Assembly: GCA_964480915.1 (NCBI GenBank)
Contig: CAYZRS010000106.1
Location: forward strand, 1-12,257
Source: CAWGCE01 sp964480915
GTDB lineage: Bacteria > Planctomycetota > Planctomycetia > Pirellulales > Pirellulaceae
DNA: 12,257 nt
Reading direction: 5' to 3'
Of this stretch, positions 1 to 7,248 are shown in pieces. Below the pieces are notes generated by a model. That model was not told the origin of the DNA, ran no database searches, and saw nothing but the letters and a program-made list of their open reading frames with translations. Each line of letters opens with the position of its first letter. Within the stretch, counting starts at the first letter, position 1. The position numbers and the translations under genes were made by a program.

Positions 1-51
1 ACTGACCTTTCAAACATCGTTGAAAATCAGCGAACAAGCAAAGCGCATGAA

Positions 52-81
52 AAACGCCCCGGCGAGGGACCCGGGGCGTTT
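52..81 (-). terminator. Intrinsic terminator of the PEP-CTERM gene
   Basis: The sequence holds a perfect 11-bp stem (AAACGCCCCGG at 52-62 and CCGGGGCGTTT at 71-81) with an 8-nt loop. Read on the minus strand the hairpin begins 26 nt after the TAG stop of the PEP-CTERM gene at 108-110, and its descending arm runs into TTTTT before CATG. This is the standard layout of a Rho-independent terminator. On the plus strand only three T residues follow, so it would be weak in that direction. The remaining bases between the window start and 107 hold no gene that I can support. Confidence 0.82.
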
Positions 82-107
82 CGGCAAATACGCGACTCAA
101 CCTGCTT

Positions 108-1388
108 CTAACGCTGGCGTCGGAATGCCAGTGCAGCCAGTAGCAAGATTGTCGCAAGCGAACTCGGTTCTGGCACAGCAGCCAGACTGTCATTGGCCGA
201 TTGGAACTTAAAGGCATTCCAAGCCACGAAATCTTGGCCATTCACGCTTCCGTCAGCGTTGAAATCGCCAGCACACCAGGCGGCGGTGTCCGTGAATTTA
301 TTCGAGTTCCAAATGACAAAATCCTGTCCATCGACTTCACCATCGAGATTTGCGTCGCCAGGTAGAATGGGGTTGCCTGTCGCCGTCAGGCCGCCTACCG
401 AACCAGCTTCGGCTCGCCAGGCGTCAAGATCCGCCTCGTCAACCATATTGTCTCCCGTCAGGTCAAACTGGAGATCACCAGAGCCAGTCGCAATGTTCGA
501 GACGAGGAGATCAACGTCAGCACATTCATAGAACCCATTGCCGTCGAAGTCACCTGAAACAGCCGGTGCGGGTTCGAAGGAAATGTTATCGAAGCCATAA
601 CGGTCAGCGGGTAAGTTGGTGTCATCTTGCTCTGCGCCTCCGAATCCGAAGACGAGGTAGTCATAGCCTGTCCCGGTATCGAACGTGACACTCAAGTCTT
701 GCCACTGGCCAGCCATGGGGACGAAAAAGTCGCTACCTTCCTCGGCGCTTTGCTCATAGGCGAGCAAGTCGATAACCGGCTCGGCACCACCAGCATCCAT
801 GTCTCGGTATTGGCCGGCAGCTATGAGGGCACCGCCAGTGCCCGAACCAGCGAGCATCTGGAAGTCATCCGTTGCCCATGGATCACCAGCAGTTCCACTG
901 TTCAGCACACCGTAGACCCGAACGGCCACGTTGCCGCCGCTGCCGGCATTCGCAGGGTCATCCGCATTGGGCGTGGCATCGTTGTAGAAAACGCTAAAGC
1001 TGAGTGTCTGAGGACCAGTCGTCATTCCCGCGTCGTGCAAGATGTACCCCGCTCCGGTTCCCCGGGCCTCACGGTCGGCGGCGTTGGCAGGGTCTGGGTT
1101 GTTCTCGGTTGGATTTGCCGTAAAGAAGACACCATCCACGCCGGCAGCTGAACTAGCCAAGCCAATTCCATTGGCCGAGTCCACGTTTCGCATCCGACGA
1201 CCGCTAGAACGCAACCAGATACCGTCGCCAGGATTCGGTACGAGTGGCACCGCGATATCATCGCTGACCCACGAAGAGCTGAAGAAGTTGAGGTCTTGAC
1301 TACCGTCATAAATAACGGTCTGGGCGTTGGCAGAACACAGCAGCAGAACGCTAATGAGTAGTGCGGCCGAGGGTGTGGAGAGCCTCAT
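108..1388 (-). CDS. PEP-CTERM surface protein with four dockerin-like calcium loops
   Basis: This 426-aa protein is predicted to be exported and sorted at the cell envelope by the exosortase (PEP-CTERM) system. Residues 1-22 form a signal peptide (MRLSTPSAALLISVLLLCSA). Residues 23-275 are rich in Gly, Asp, Ala and aromatic residues and end in a YGFDNISFEP motif typical of beta-sandwich surface domains; I do not recognise a specific fold or ligand. Residues 279-395 carry four dockerin type I-like Asp/Asn loops (GDFDGNG, LTGDNMVDEADL, GDANLDGEVDGQDF, GDFNADGSVNGQDF), the last two nearly identical in pattern. The C-terminus has VPEPSS at 405-410, a short hydrophobic stretch (411-422) and a basic RRQR tail, the classic sorting signal. 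GAGAGG (1395-1400) lies 6 nt before the ATG and fits a ribosome binding site. The gene stands alone 315 bp downstream of the esterase gene and has its own terminator. The export class is secure; the function is unknown, though adhesion or scaffold binding is plausible. Confidence 0.9.
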   Translation of the reverse strand: MRLSTPSAALLISVLLLCSANAQTVIYDGSQDLNFFSSSWVSDDIAVPLVPNPGDGIWLRSSGRRMRNVDSANGIGLASSAAGVDGVFFTANPTENNPDPANAADREARGTGAGYILHDAGMTTGPQTLSFSVFYNDATPNADDPANAGSGGNVAVRVYGVLNSGTAGDPWATDDFQMLAGSGTGGALIAAGQYRDMDAGGAEPVIDLLAYEQSAEEGSDFFVPMAGQWQDLSVTFDTGTGYDYLVFGFGGAEQDDTNLPADRYGFDNISFEPAPAVSGDFDGNGFYECADVDLLVSNIATGSGDLQFDLTGDNMVDEADLDAWRAEAGSVGGLTATGNPILPGDANLDGEVDGQDFVIWNSNKFTDTAAWCAGDFNADGSVNGQDFVAWNAFKFQSANDSLAAVPEPSSLATILLLAALAFRRQR

Positions 1389-1703
1389 GTTTTTCCTCTC
1401 AAGGGCTTTTGTGACACGTTCGGTGAGCCTGAAGCAATCACACGTTCAGATGACCTGAAGCCTCGGATGATCAATCTGCTCCAACTCCCGAAAACATAAA
1501 AATAATTCTTTGTTCCGACTTGTCGCGCGACCTCACTATAGCCAGGGCATTTCGCGAAGTCGCCGGCAATCACTTATCCTTTTGCGACACGGAAATCGGC
1601 GTCCGTGGACGCGCGTACGCCGGCGGCTGACGGAGAAACGATCGGGCGGCAGGTGGTGCGGGCGATACGAAGAACGATGTTGCGACGTCCTCTTGCCTTC
1701 TTG
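1389..1703. other. 315-bp spacer between the esterase and PEP-CTERM genes
   Basis: No credible gene is present. The spacer should hold the promoter and leader of the PEP-CTERM gene (minus strand) and the 3' end of the esterase transcript. Visible structure includes two imperfect direct repeats at 1414-1461, a perfect 10-bp palindrome GTCGCGCGAC at 1522-1531, an 8-bp palindrome TTCGCGAA at 1551-1558, and a short GC hairpin GCGTC-CGTG-GACGC at 1599-1612, which has no T tract and so is not a convincing terminator. An A/T-rich patch (about 1492-1513) could hold promoter elements on the minus strand, but I see no good -35/-10 pair. Confidence 0.55.
1414..1461. repeat. Pair of imperfect direct repeats containing dyads
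   Basis: ACACGTTC followed by a TGAgCCTGAAGC-like block occurs at 1414-1435 and again at 1440-1461, a 26-bp period. Each copy contains a 15-bp dyad: TTCGG-N5-CTGAA at 1419-1433 (one mismatch) and TTCAG-N5-CTGAA at 1445-1459 (perfect arms). They lie about 31-71 nt upstream of the ATG of the PEP-CTERM gene. Two similar dyads at fixed spacing upstream of a start codon are a common layout for a dimeric repressor or activator site. The regulator is unknown and the assignment is inference. Confidence 0.4.
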
Positions 1704-3650
1704 CTAAGGGACGTCGGTGCGAAAGGGAGCGGCCGGTAGGTTGGCCGAGTTGTAGAGGTTGCCGATCGGGTTATTGGCCCAGTTGTAGCGGGCATGGACG
1801 GGCGCCTCGACCTCGGGTGACGACAGGACAACCGATGCACCTTCGATGCGTGCCTCGGCCCACACGAACTTGCCATCGGCGCCGGCGATCGCGAATCCCT
1901 TCAAGTCACCGTCTGCCGCCAGGCCATCACCGACGTTTTCGAAATCGACTCGCAGCAAACCGCCCTCGACGGAGTGCTTGGCGTACGTGGGGCCCGAATC
2001 GACCAGCTGTCGGCCATAGGCAATTTTGAGCGCCGACAGTGCCAGGCGCTTACCGACGTCTTGTTTGTTGCGCGGGTGAATGTCGTCCGCCTCACCAATA
2101 TCGGTGATGACAGCGAGCCCGACGAGCGGGTCGGCCTGTGCGACTCGCTGCTGCGACTCGCGCAATTCGGCCCAACCAGACTCCACCGGCTGAGTTTGAA
2201 CCTGTTTAAAGTTAGCCAGTTGCACGATGAAGAACGGCAGTTGCGGATTCTGGAAGCGATTCCGCCAATCGCCGATCAGCGTTTCGAGTAGCGGCCGATA
2301 CTGCTGCGGGCGGCCCGCATTCGATTCCCCTTGGTACCAAATGGCACCGCGAATTTCGTACGGAAGAAGCGGAGAAATCATCGCGTTGTACAACGCAGTG
2401 ACAATGTTCGGATCGGGCCAGCGTCGATTTCGACCGCTCGGGTAGATTCCCAACTCTTTGGCCGTTCGGCCCGATTCGTACTTCCACTCACCGGCTAGGG
2501 AAATGATCGTCTCTTCGCTCGTCGTATGAATCGACATCGCTTCCTGTGCACCATGAAAACCGCCACCTTGGCCGCTATCAAACACGCGCACGGCCACTAC
2601 GTTCTCGCCAGCTTGTAAAAGGTCGCGAGGGATTTTGTAGACACGATCAGAATCCCATCCGGAGGTCGAACCGACCCGCTTCCCATTCACCCAAGTCGTA
2701 TCGATGTCATCGATCTTACCAAGGGAGAGCGAGGCACCATCGCTACCGACCCCTTCGGGCACCTGAAACGTACGGCGGAAACGGACCACGCCGTCGAAAT
2801 CGGCCAACTCGGGGACCGCCTGTTCCCATTTCTTGGGCAGCTCCATCGTCTTCCAGTCAGTGTCTTCGAACTGGGGCGTGCGCCAGGTGCCCTGCAAACG
2901 GGGCGATCCGCGGGACTTCCACCACTCGGCGACGGTAACCGGCTTATTGCGAGGATCGTTTTGTTGGCGGATGCGTTCGGGCGCTGCTTGTAATGCGTCA
3001 CGAAAGTCGGGCAGCCTTTGCAGTGCAGGGGCGCTCACCCACGCCTCGGCGACCGTGCCTCCCCACGAGCTATGAATCAGACCGACAGGCACATCCAATT
3101 CCTGATGCAGCGACCGCCCGAAATAGTATCCGACTGCTGAGAAACTGCCGATGGTGTCAGGACTGCACTCTTGCCATTCGGCTGCCAGCAACTCTTGCGG
3201 CTCCTCGGCCATCTTTCGCGGCACGCTAAACAAGCGAATCCTTGCATGTTTGGCAGCCGCGATTTCCTGCGCAGCATCACGGGACGCGCCGACCGTCCAT
3301 TGCATATTGGACTGCCCCGAACAGAGCCACACGTCACCAACCAACACATCCTTGATGATGATCTCTTTGGTACCGCGAACGGTCAGTGTGTGAGGACCGC
3401 CTGCCGCCAGTGGTTCCAGCAACGCCTGCCACTTGCCGTCCTTTTCCACAGTCGCCGAATTCGTTTTCCCATGGAATTCGATCGAAATCGTGGTGCCCGG
3501 TTCGTCCCAGCCCCAGATGCGATTCTGGCGGTCTCGCTGCAGCACCATGTGATCTGTAAAGAGCGGATGGAGCAGCGGTCGCTCGTCGGCCCGAGCCCCA
3601 GGGCCAAACGAAACGAATAGGAGGAGGCAAGCAAAGACCGGGCGATTCAT
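1704..3650 (-). CDS. Sialate O-acetylesterase-like SGNH hydrolase with inserted sugar-binding domain
   Basis: This secreted esterase of 648 aa is expected to remove O-acetyl groups from a glycan. Residues 1-21 are a signal peptide ending ARA-DE. The N-terminal LFTDHMVLQRD (30-40) is the usual opening of this family. The SGNH/SASA catalytic blocks are present: GQSNM at 112-116 with the nucleophile Ser113, GLIHSSWGGT (190-199), AIWYQGESNA (436-445), and the Asp-x-His block ADDIHPRN (521-528) with His525. Between the second and third blocks, about residues 240-375, sits an inserted beta-galactosidase-like jelly roll (FEDTDW, RFRRTFQVP, DTTWVNGKRVGSTSGW), found in many bacterial members. The ATG was chosen because the signal peptide follows directly; the ribosome site upstream is weak (AGAAAG). 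It lies 70 bp after the isomerase gene on the same strand and may be co-transcribed with it. No sialic acid genes are nearby, so the natural substrate may be another acetylated polysaccharide. The family call is firm, the substrate is not. Confidence 0.93.
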   Translation of the reverse strand: MNRPVFACLLLFVSFGPGARADERPLLHPLFTDHMVLQRDRQNRIWGWDEPGTTISIEFHGKTNSATVEKDGKWQALLEPLAAGGPHTLTVRGTKEIIIKDVLVGDVWLCSGQSNMQWTVGASRDAAQEIAAAKHARIRLFSVPRKMAEEPQELLAAEWQECSPDTIGSFSAVGYYFGRSLHQELDVPVGLIHSSWGGTVAEAWVSAPALQRLPDFRDALQAAPERIRQQNDPRNKPVTVAEWWKSRGSPRLQGTWRTPQFEDTDWKTMELPKKWEQAVPELADFDGVVRFRRTFQVPEGVGSDGASLSLGKIDDIDTTWVNGKRVGSTSGWDSDRVYKIPRDLLQAGENVVAVRVFDSGQGGGFHGAQEAMSIHTTSEETIISLAGEWKYESGRTAKELGIYPSGRNRRWPDPNIVTALYNAMISPLLPYEIRGAIWYQGESNAGRPQQYRPLLETLIGDWRNRFQNPQLPFFIVQLANFKQVQTQPVESGWAELRESQQRVAQADPLVGLAVITDIGEADDIHPRNKQDVGKRLALSALKIAYGRQLVDSGPTYAKHSVEGGLLRVDFENVGDGLAADGDLKGFAIAGADGKFVWAEARIEGASVVLSSPEVEAPVHARYNWANNPIGNLYNSANLPAAPFRTDVP

Positions 3651-3720
3651 GTGGCAGCTTTCTGTGGTGTTTCCAGTGTGTTCGAGCGGGCCCTTTGTGG
3701 CGTGACAGACTTTCCGCGGG

Positions 3721-4605
3721 TCAAACCGAACAGATATCGACGCCCTGTTTCAACGAGGCCAGTTTGTCGTCACGTTTGGGAAGGAACTCTTGGCCGATGA
3801 AGCCGGAGTAGCCCGTATCTCGTATCGCACGGACGATCGCGGGGTAGTTAAGCTCCTGCGTCTCGTCAATTTCATGGCGACCGGGGACGCCACCCGTGTG
3901 ATAGTGGCTGAAGTACTTGTGGTTGTCCCGAATCGTGGCGATGACATCACCTTCCATGATTTGCATGTGGTAGATGTCGTAGAGAAGCTTGAACTTGTCC
4001 GATTGAATCGCTTCGCAAAGCTCGGCCCCCCAAGCCGTGTGGTCACACATGTAGTCCTTGTGATCGACCTTGCTATTGAGCAGTTCCATGCTGATCGTGA
4101 TGCCATGCTTTTCCGCCGTCGGCAGAATCCGCTTGAGCCCGACGGCGCAGTGGTGAAGTCCCTCGTCGTCGCTCAGACCGTGACGATTGCCGGAAAAGCA
4201 GATGAGATTGCCGATACCCAAATCGGCACATTCTTTGATCCGCTGCTCGTAGGCCGACACCAGGACGTCATGATTCTCGAGCGCATTCCACGCGTGCGTG
4301 ATCGTCCCCACTTTCGTTCCGTCGGCTCGTTCCGCCACCGGGAAACTCATGAGCGCGCACGTCATGCCGTGCTTCTTCACCGTGTCAATTTGTTTCGGCT
4401 CTAAAAGCTCGACCGACTGCAGGCCAAACTTTTTGCCCTCGGCGCACAATTCGTCGAGCGAAATCTGACCGTAGCACCATTTACAGACCGAATGATTCAA
4501 GGTGCCTCCTGAGGCGCGTTCTTCGGCCGTGAGTCGGGTTTCGAGCGACGCGAGCGCACCGACGGCTGCAGAAGCTTCGAGAAATCGACGTCGATTGATG
4601 TTCAT
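3721..4605 (-). CDS. Tat-exported hydroxypyruvate isomerase-like TIM-barrel protein
   Basis: This 294-aa protein belongs to the xylose isomerase-like TIM-barrel superfamily, closest in appearance to hydroxypyruvate isomerases and sugar phosphate isomerase/epimerases. The start at 4605 is preferred over the longer frame that opens at 4692, because it gives a clean twin-arginine signal (MNINRRRFLEASAAVGALAS) and is preceded by AGAGGG (4615-4620) 9 nt upstream. Likely metal and substrate residues are Glu174 (ISMELLNSK), Asp210 and His213 (LLYDIYHMQ), His236 (SHYHTGGVPGR) and Glu273 (FIGQEFLP), matching the Glu/Asp/His/Glu pattern of the superfamily. A Tat signal implies folding with a cofactor before export to the periplasm, where a classic hydroxypyruvate isomerase would not be expected; planctomycetes have many such exported barrels of unknown substrate. 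It is the first gene of the minus-strand arm, divergent from the FGGY kinase. The fold is secure, the exact reaction is not. Confidence 0.87.
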   Translation of the reverse strand: MNINRRRFLEASAAVGALASLETRLTAEERASGGTLNHSVCKWCYGQISLDELCAEGKKFGLQSVELLEPKQIDTVKKHGMTCALMSFPVAERADGTKVGTITHAWNALENHDVLVSAYEQRIKECADLGIGNLICFSGNRHGLSDDEGLHHCAVGLKRILPTAEKHGITISMELLNSKVDHKDYMCDHTAWGAELCEAIQSDKFKLLYDIYHMQIMEGDVIATIRDNHKYFSHYHTGGVPGRHEIDETQELNYPAIVRAIRDTGYSGFIGQEFLPKRDDKLASLKQGVDICSV

Positions 4606-4773
4606 GGTCGGCAACCCTCTGTGGATGGTAGGAAACGTTGAGTATATCGGGCGCGGCAGGTGAAAACAGCCAGCGCCTTGGCGGACAGCCACACATGCTG
4701 GCGGCAGTGGCCGTAGTTTGTGATATTGGTCGCTCGCAGTGAATAAGAGTCAGCTGGCAAAAAGGGAACGAGG
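4606..4773. promoter_or_regulatory. Divergent promoter region between the isomerase and kinase genes
   Basis: This 168-bp spacer separates two outward-reading genes and must hold a promoter for each. On the minus strand, TATACT (complement of 4641-4646) lies 36 nt before the isomerase ATG and is five of six to the sigma-70 -10 consensus; no good -35 box sits 16-18 bp upstream of it. On the plus strand, GATATT within TGTGATATT is a weak -10 candidate about 50 nt before the kinase ATG. I see no strong operator dyad. Confidence 0.4.
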
Positions 4774-6279
4774 ATGGCACGAGGCTACTTGGGAATCGAT
4801 GCGGGTACGCAGGGCATGTCGGTCGTTTTTGCGGACGAGTCCCTGCAAGTCTTGGCGGTAGGCGAGGGCGGCTACGAAATGGTCGCCGGGCTGGACGAAG
4901 GCTGTTACGAACAGCGCCCCGCGGACTGGCTGGAGGCACTGCAGACGGCGATGTCTGACCTCCGGTCGCAACTGCCGGACGGTGAATCGATCGACGTCCT
5001 GGCCATTGGCATCTCGGGACAGATGCACGGCGAAGTGCTGTGCGACGCGGTGGGGACTCCGCTAGCGGCGGCTCGCTTGTGGTGCGATGCGCGGAATGAA
5101 TCTGAAGGTGACGAACTGACCAAACTGCTGGGCAAGAAAATGCCCAAACGCCTGACGGCCGCGCGGTGGTTGTGGACATTGCGTCACCAGCCGGAACGGG
5201 CGGCCGCCACCCAGCACATCACCACGCCTGCTGGCTGGCTAGCATTCCAGCTGACCGGCGAATGGAACTTGGGGATCGGTGACGCAGCCGGGATGTTTCC
5301 GATGGATCAAGATACCCTTGATTACGACGAAGCCTCGCTCGCAGCGTTCGATCAGTTGACCGACGGCCAGGGTGTGCCGCCCCTCAGACAACTGTTACCG
5401 CAGGTTCGCAGCGCGGGTGAAGAGGCGGGGCAATTGACGGCAACGGGGGGCTCATTGTTGGGGTTGGCGGCAGGCATCGCTGTTGCAGCGGCGGAAGGAG
5501 ATCAGCCGGCCGCACTGGCCGGTTCGCTGATTGGAGACGCCGGCATGGTCTCGATCAGCTTCGGCACTTCGGTCTGTGCGAATTCCGTGGGAGACCGGCC
5601 ATTCCAAGGCGTCAGCCCCATCGTCGATCATTTTTGTGCACCGGACGGCAAGCCCATCAATATGGTCTTTCTCCGCAACGGTACGACGTTCATGAACACG
5701 ATCGTCGAGATGTTTGGCAAGTCGGGCGAGGTCGCGGACGCCTTTGCCGAGGTGATGCCGCAGGTACTGGCGGCCGAGCCCGCTTGTGGCGGATTGCTGG
5801 CTCTTCCGTTCATGGATGATGAGCCAGGCCTTGGAGTTTCCCAGGGCGGGAACGCGAGCATCCTCGGTCTTGACGCGAACAATGCCTCGCCCGGCAACGT
5901 GACGAAGGCGGCACTACTTGCAACGATTTTCAACCTGCGGATCGGTAGCGAAGCTTTAGACCAGCAAGGCTTCCCCAGAAACGAGATTGTGCTCTCCGGC
6001 GGGCTCACCAAAACGCCCGAATTGGCTCAGGTCGTCGCCGACGTGATGCGCACGAAGGTCACCCTGCTCGATAGCGCGGAGGAAGGAACCGCTTGGGGAG
6101 CCGCCTTGCTGGCCAAGTATCGTCACTTGCACGCTCAGCCTGCAGCGCCGACTTGGCCCGAATTCCTTCACCAGCACGCCCACGGCGAGCCGCGTCGCTT
6201 TACTCCCTGCGAAAAGGCGGCGGCCGCCTACGACGAGACCTACCGGCGTTACCAAGCCCTGATCGTGAGCGGTTCCTAG
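4774..6279 (+). CDS. FGGY-family carbohydrate kinase (xylulokinase-like)
   Basis: This cytoplasmic ATP-dependent sugar kinase of 501 aa has the normal length of xylulokinases and related FGGY enzymes. The N-terminal phosphate loop is GIDAGTQG (7-14), the xylulokinase-type sugar-binding motif SGQMHG is at 81-86, and LWCDARNESE (102-111) and TTPAGWLAFQLTG (150-162) follow the family pattern. The catalytic Asp is probably Asp243 in AEGDQPAALAG; the more usual GGGDNAAGAVG form of this loop is altered here. Adenosine-binding elements are SISFGTS (260-266) and SGGLTKTPELAQ (408-419), also slightly different from the common GGGARSPxW. AAGGGA (4762-4767) provides a ribosome site 6 nt before the ATG. 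It heads a plus-strand cluster with an SDR and a PfkB kinase. D-xylulose is a reasonable substrate guess, but L-xylulose, ribulose, sedoheptulose or another ketose is possible given the altered motifs. Confidence 0.9.
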   Translation: MARGYLGIDAGTQGMSVVFADESLQVLAVGEGGYEMVAGLDEGCYEQRPADWLEALQTAMSDLRSQLPDGESIDVLAIGISGQMHGEVLCDAVGTPLAAARLWCDARNESEGDELTKLLGKKMPKRLTAARWLWTLRHQPERAAATQHITTPAGWLAFQLTGEWNLGIGDAAGMFPMDQDTLDYDEASLAAFDQLTDGQGVPPLRQLLPQVRSAGEEAGQLTATGGSLLGLAAGIAVAAAEGDQPAALAGSLIGDAGMVSISFGTSVCANSVGDRPFQGVSPIVDHFCAPDGKPINMVFLRNGTTFMNTIVEMFGKSGEVADAFAEVMPQVLAAEPACGGLLALPFMDDEPGLGVSQGGNASILGLDANNASPGNVTKAALLATIFNLRIGSEALDQQGFPRNEIVLSGGLTKTPELAQVVADVMRTKVTLLDSAEEGTAWGAALLAKYRHLHAQPAAPTWPEFLHQHAHGEPRRFTPCEKAAAAYDETYRRYQALIVSGS

Positions 6280-6428
6280 GCGGAAGTTGATGACACCCGG
6301 CACCGACATGCCCACTGTCCAAAAACCGGAACAGTCTTCCCGAATTACTGACGCCCCTACCTCCCGGGCAGCAGCCTCGCTCGCTAAACTCAAAGATTCC
6401 CTGCCCACTTCCTTAGCTAGAGAATGTC

Positions 6429-7235
6429 ATGACGCTGTTTGATTTATCCCAAGATGTCGCTGTCGTCATTGGCGGAACCGGCGTGCTGGGTGGCGAGATG
6501 GCCAGCACCTTGGCGGCCCATGGAGCCCAAGTGGCCGTCCTTGGTAGGAGCCAGGAGCGAGGCCAGCAGCGGGTCGATCAGATTGTCTCGGCCGGCGGCC
6601 GAGCCCGTTTTTATGCGGCCGATGTCATGAATGCCGACTCGCTGAAGACGGCTCGGGACGCCATTGCGGGCGACCTTGGCAACACGACCGTCCTCATCAA
6701 CGCCGCGGGCGGCAATCGGCCCGAGGCGACGCTCGCTCCCGGAGCCAACTTTAACGACCTGCCGCTGTCGGGTCTTCAAGACGTGTTTGATCTGAATCTG
6801 ATCGGCGGTGTCTTTCTGCCGACCCAGGTGTTTGCCGCCACCATGTTGGAACAAGGGCAGGGCAGCATTATCAACATCGCCTCGATGGCAGGCATCATTC
6901 CGCTCTCGCGCGTGGTTGGCTATTCGGCGGCCAAAGCGGCGGTGATCAATTTGACTCAATTCCTCGGCCGTGAATGGGCTCAACAGGGCGTCCGCGTCAA
7001 TGCGCTCAGCCCAGGATTTTTCCCGGCCGAACAAAACATGAAGCTTCTGTTTAACGACGACGGCAGTTACACCGAACGGGGCGGACAAATCATCGGGCAT
7101 ACCCCGATGGCTCGCTTTGGTAAGGCGGAGGAGTTGGGCGGCGCCATTGTCTGGCTCGCATCGCACCAAGCCTCTTCTTTCGTAACTGGGCAGAACATCG
7201 TCGTCGACGGCGGCTTTTCTTCCGTGACGATTTAG
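6429..7235 (+). CDS. SDR-family D-mannonate oxidoreductase-like (fructuronate reductase)
   Basis: This classical short-chain dehydrogenase of 268 aa probably reduces fructuronate to D-mannonate or handles a similar sugar acid in the cytoplasm. The Rossmann cofactor loop is GGTGVLGG (15-22), NAAGG lies at 91-95, and the catalytic tetrad is Asn123, Ser152, Tyr165 and Lys169 (YSAAK). The family-specific features of the UxuB/YjmF type SDRs are visible: NAAGGNRPEAT, a long insertion before the catalytic Asn, PTQVFA, NALSPGFFPAEQN (191-203) and HTPMARFGKAEELGG, followed by the closing VTGQNIVVDGGFS. The ATG at 6429 has only a weak AGAGA ribosome site; an ATG five bases earlier is followed at once by a stop in its frame. 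It follows the FGGY kinase by 149 bp and precedes the PfkB kinase by 13 bp. Pairing with a KdgK-like gene supports a hexuronate role, but mannonate dehydratase is not in view. Confidence 0.86.
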   Translation: MTLFDLSQDVAVVIGGTGVLGGEMASTLAAHGAQVAVLGRSQERGQQRVDQIVSAGGRARFYAADVMNADSLKTARDAIAGDLGNTTVLINAAGGNRPEATLAPGANFNDLPLSGLQDVFDLNLIGGVFLPTQVFAATMLEQGQGSIINIASMAGIIPLSRVVGYSAAKAAVINLTQFLGREWAQQGVRVNALSPGFFPAEQNMKLLFNDDGSYTERGGQIIGHTPMARFGKAEELGGAIVWLASHQASSFVTGQNIVVDGGFSSVTI

Positions 7236-7238
7236 GAA
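7233..7238 (+). promoter_or_regulatory. Ribosome binding site overlapping the SDR stop codon
   Basis: TAGGAA contains the TAG stop of the SDR gene (7233-7235), and AGGAA serves as a Shine-Dalgarno sequence 10 nt before the ATG of the PfkB kinase. This arrangement suggests that ribosomes finishing the SDR help start the kinase, so that both are made together. Confidence 0.6.
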
Positions 7239-7248
7239 CCGATTTTCC

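Noticed and set aside
1531..1542. CCTCACTATAGC resembling the end of a T7-type promoter
   Set aside because: The match to the phage promoter is too short and no phage genes are present; treated as chance.
1599..1612. GC-rich hairpin as terminator of the esterase gene
   Set aside because: The stem is only 5-6 bp and no T tract follows on the minus strand, so it does not qualify as an intrinsic terminator.
4606..4692. Longer N-terminus for the isomerase-like protein starting at 4692
   Set aside because: The extra 29 residues have no family similarity, would bury the Tat signal, and lack a ribosome site as good as the one before 4605.
4481..5179. 232-codon minus-strand frame across the divergent spacer
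   Set aside because: It overlaps the start regions of both the isomerase and the kinase, and its translation is Arg/Pro/Ser-rich with no motif.
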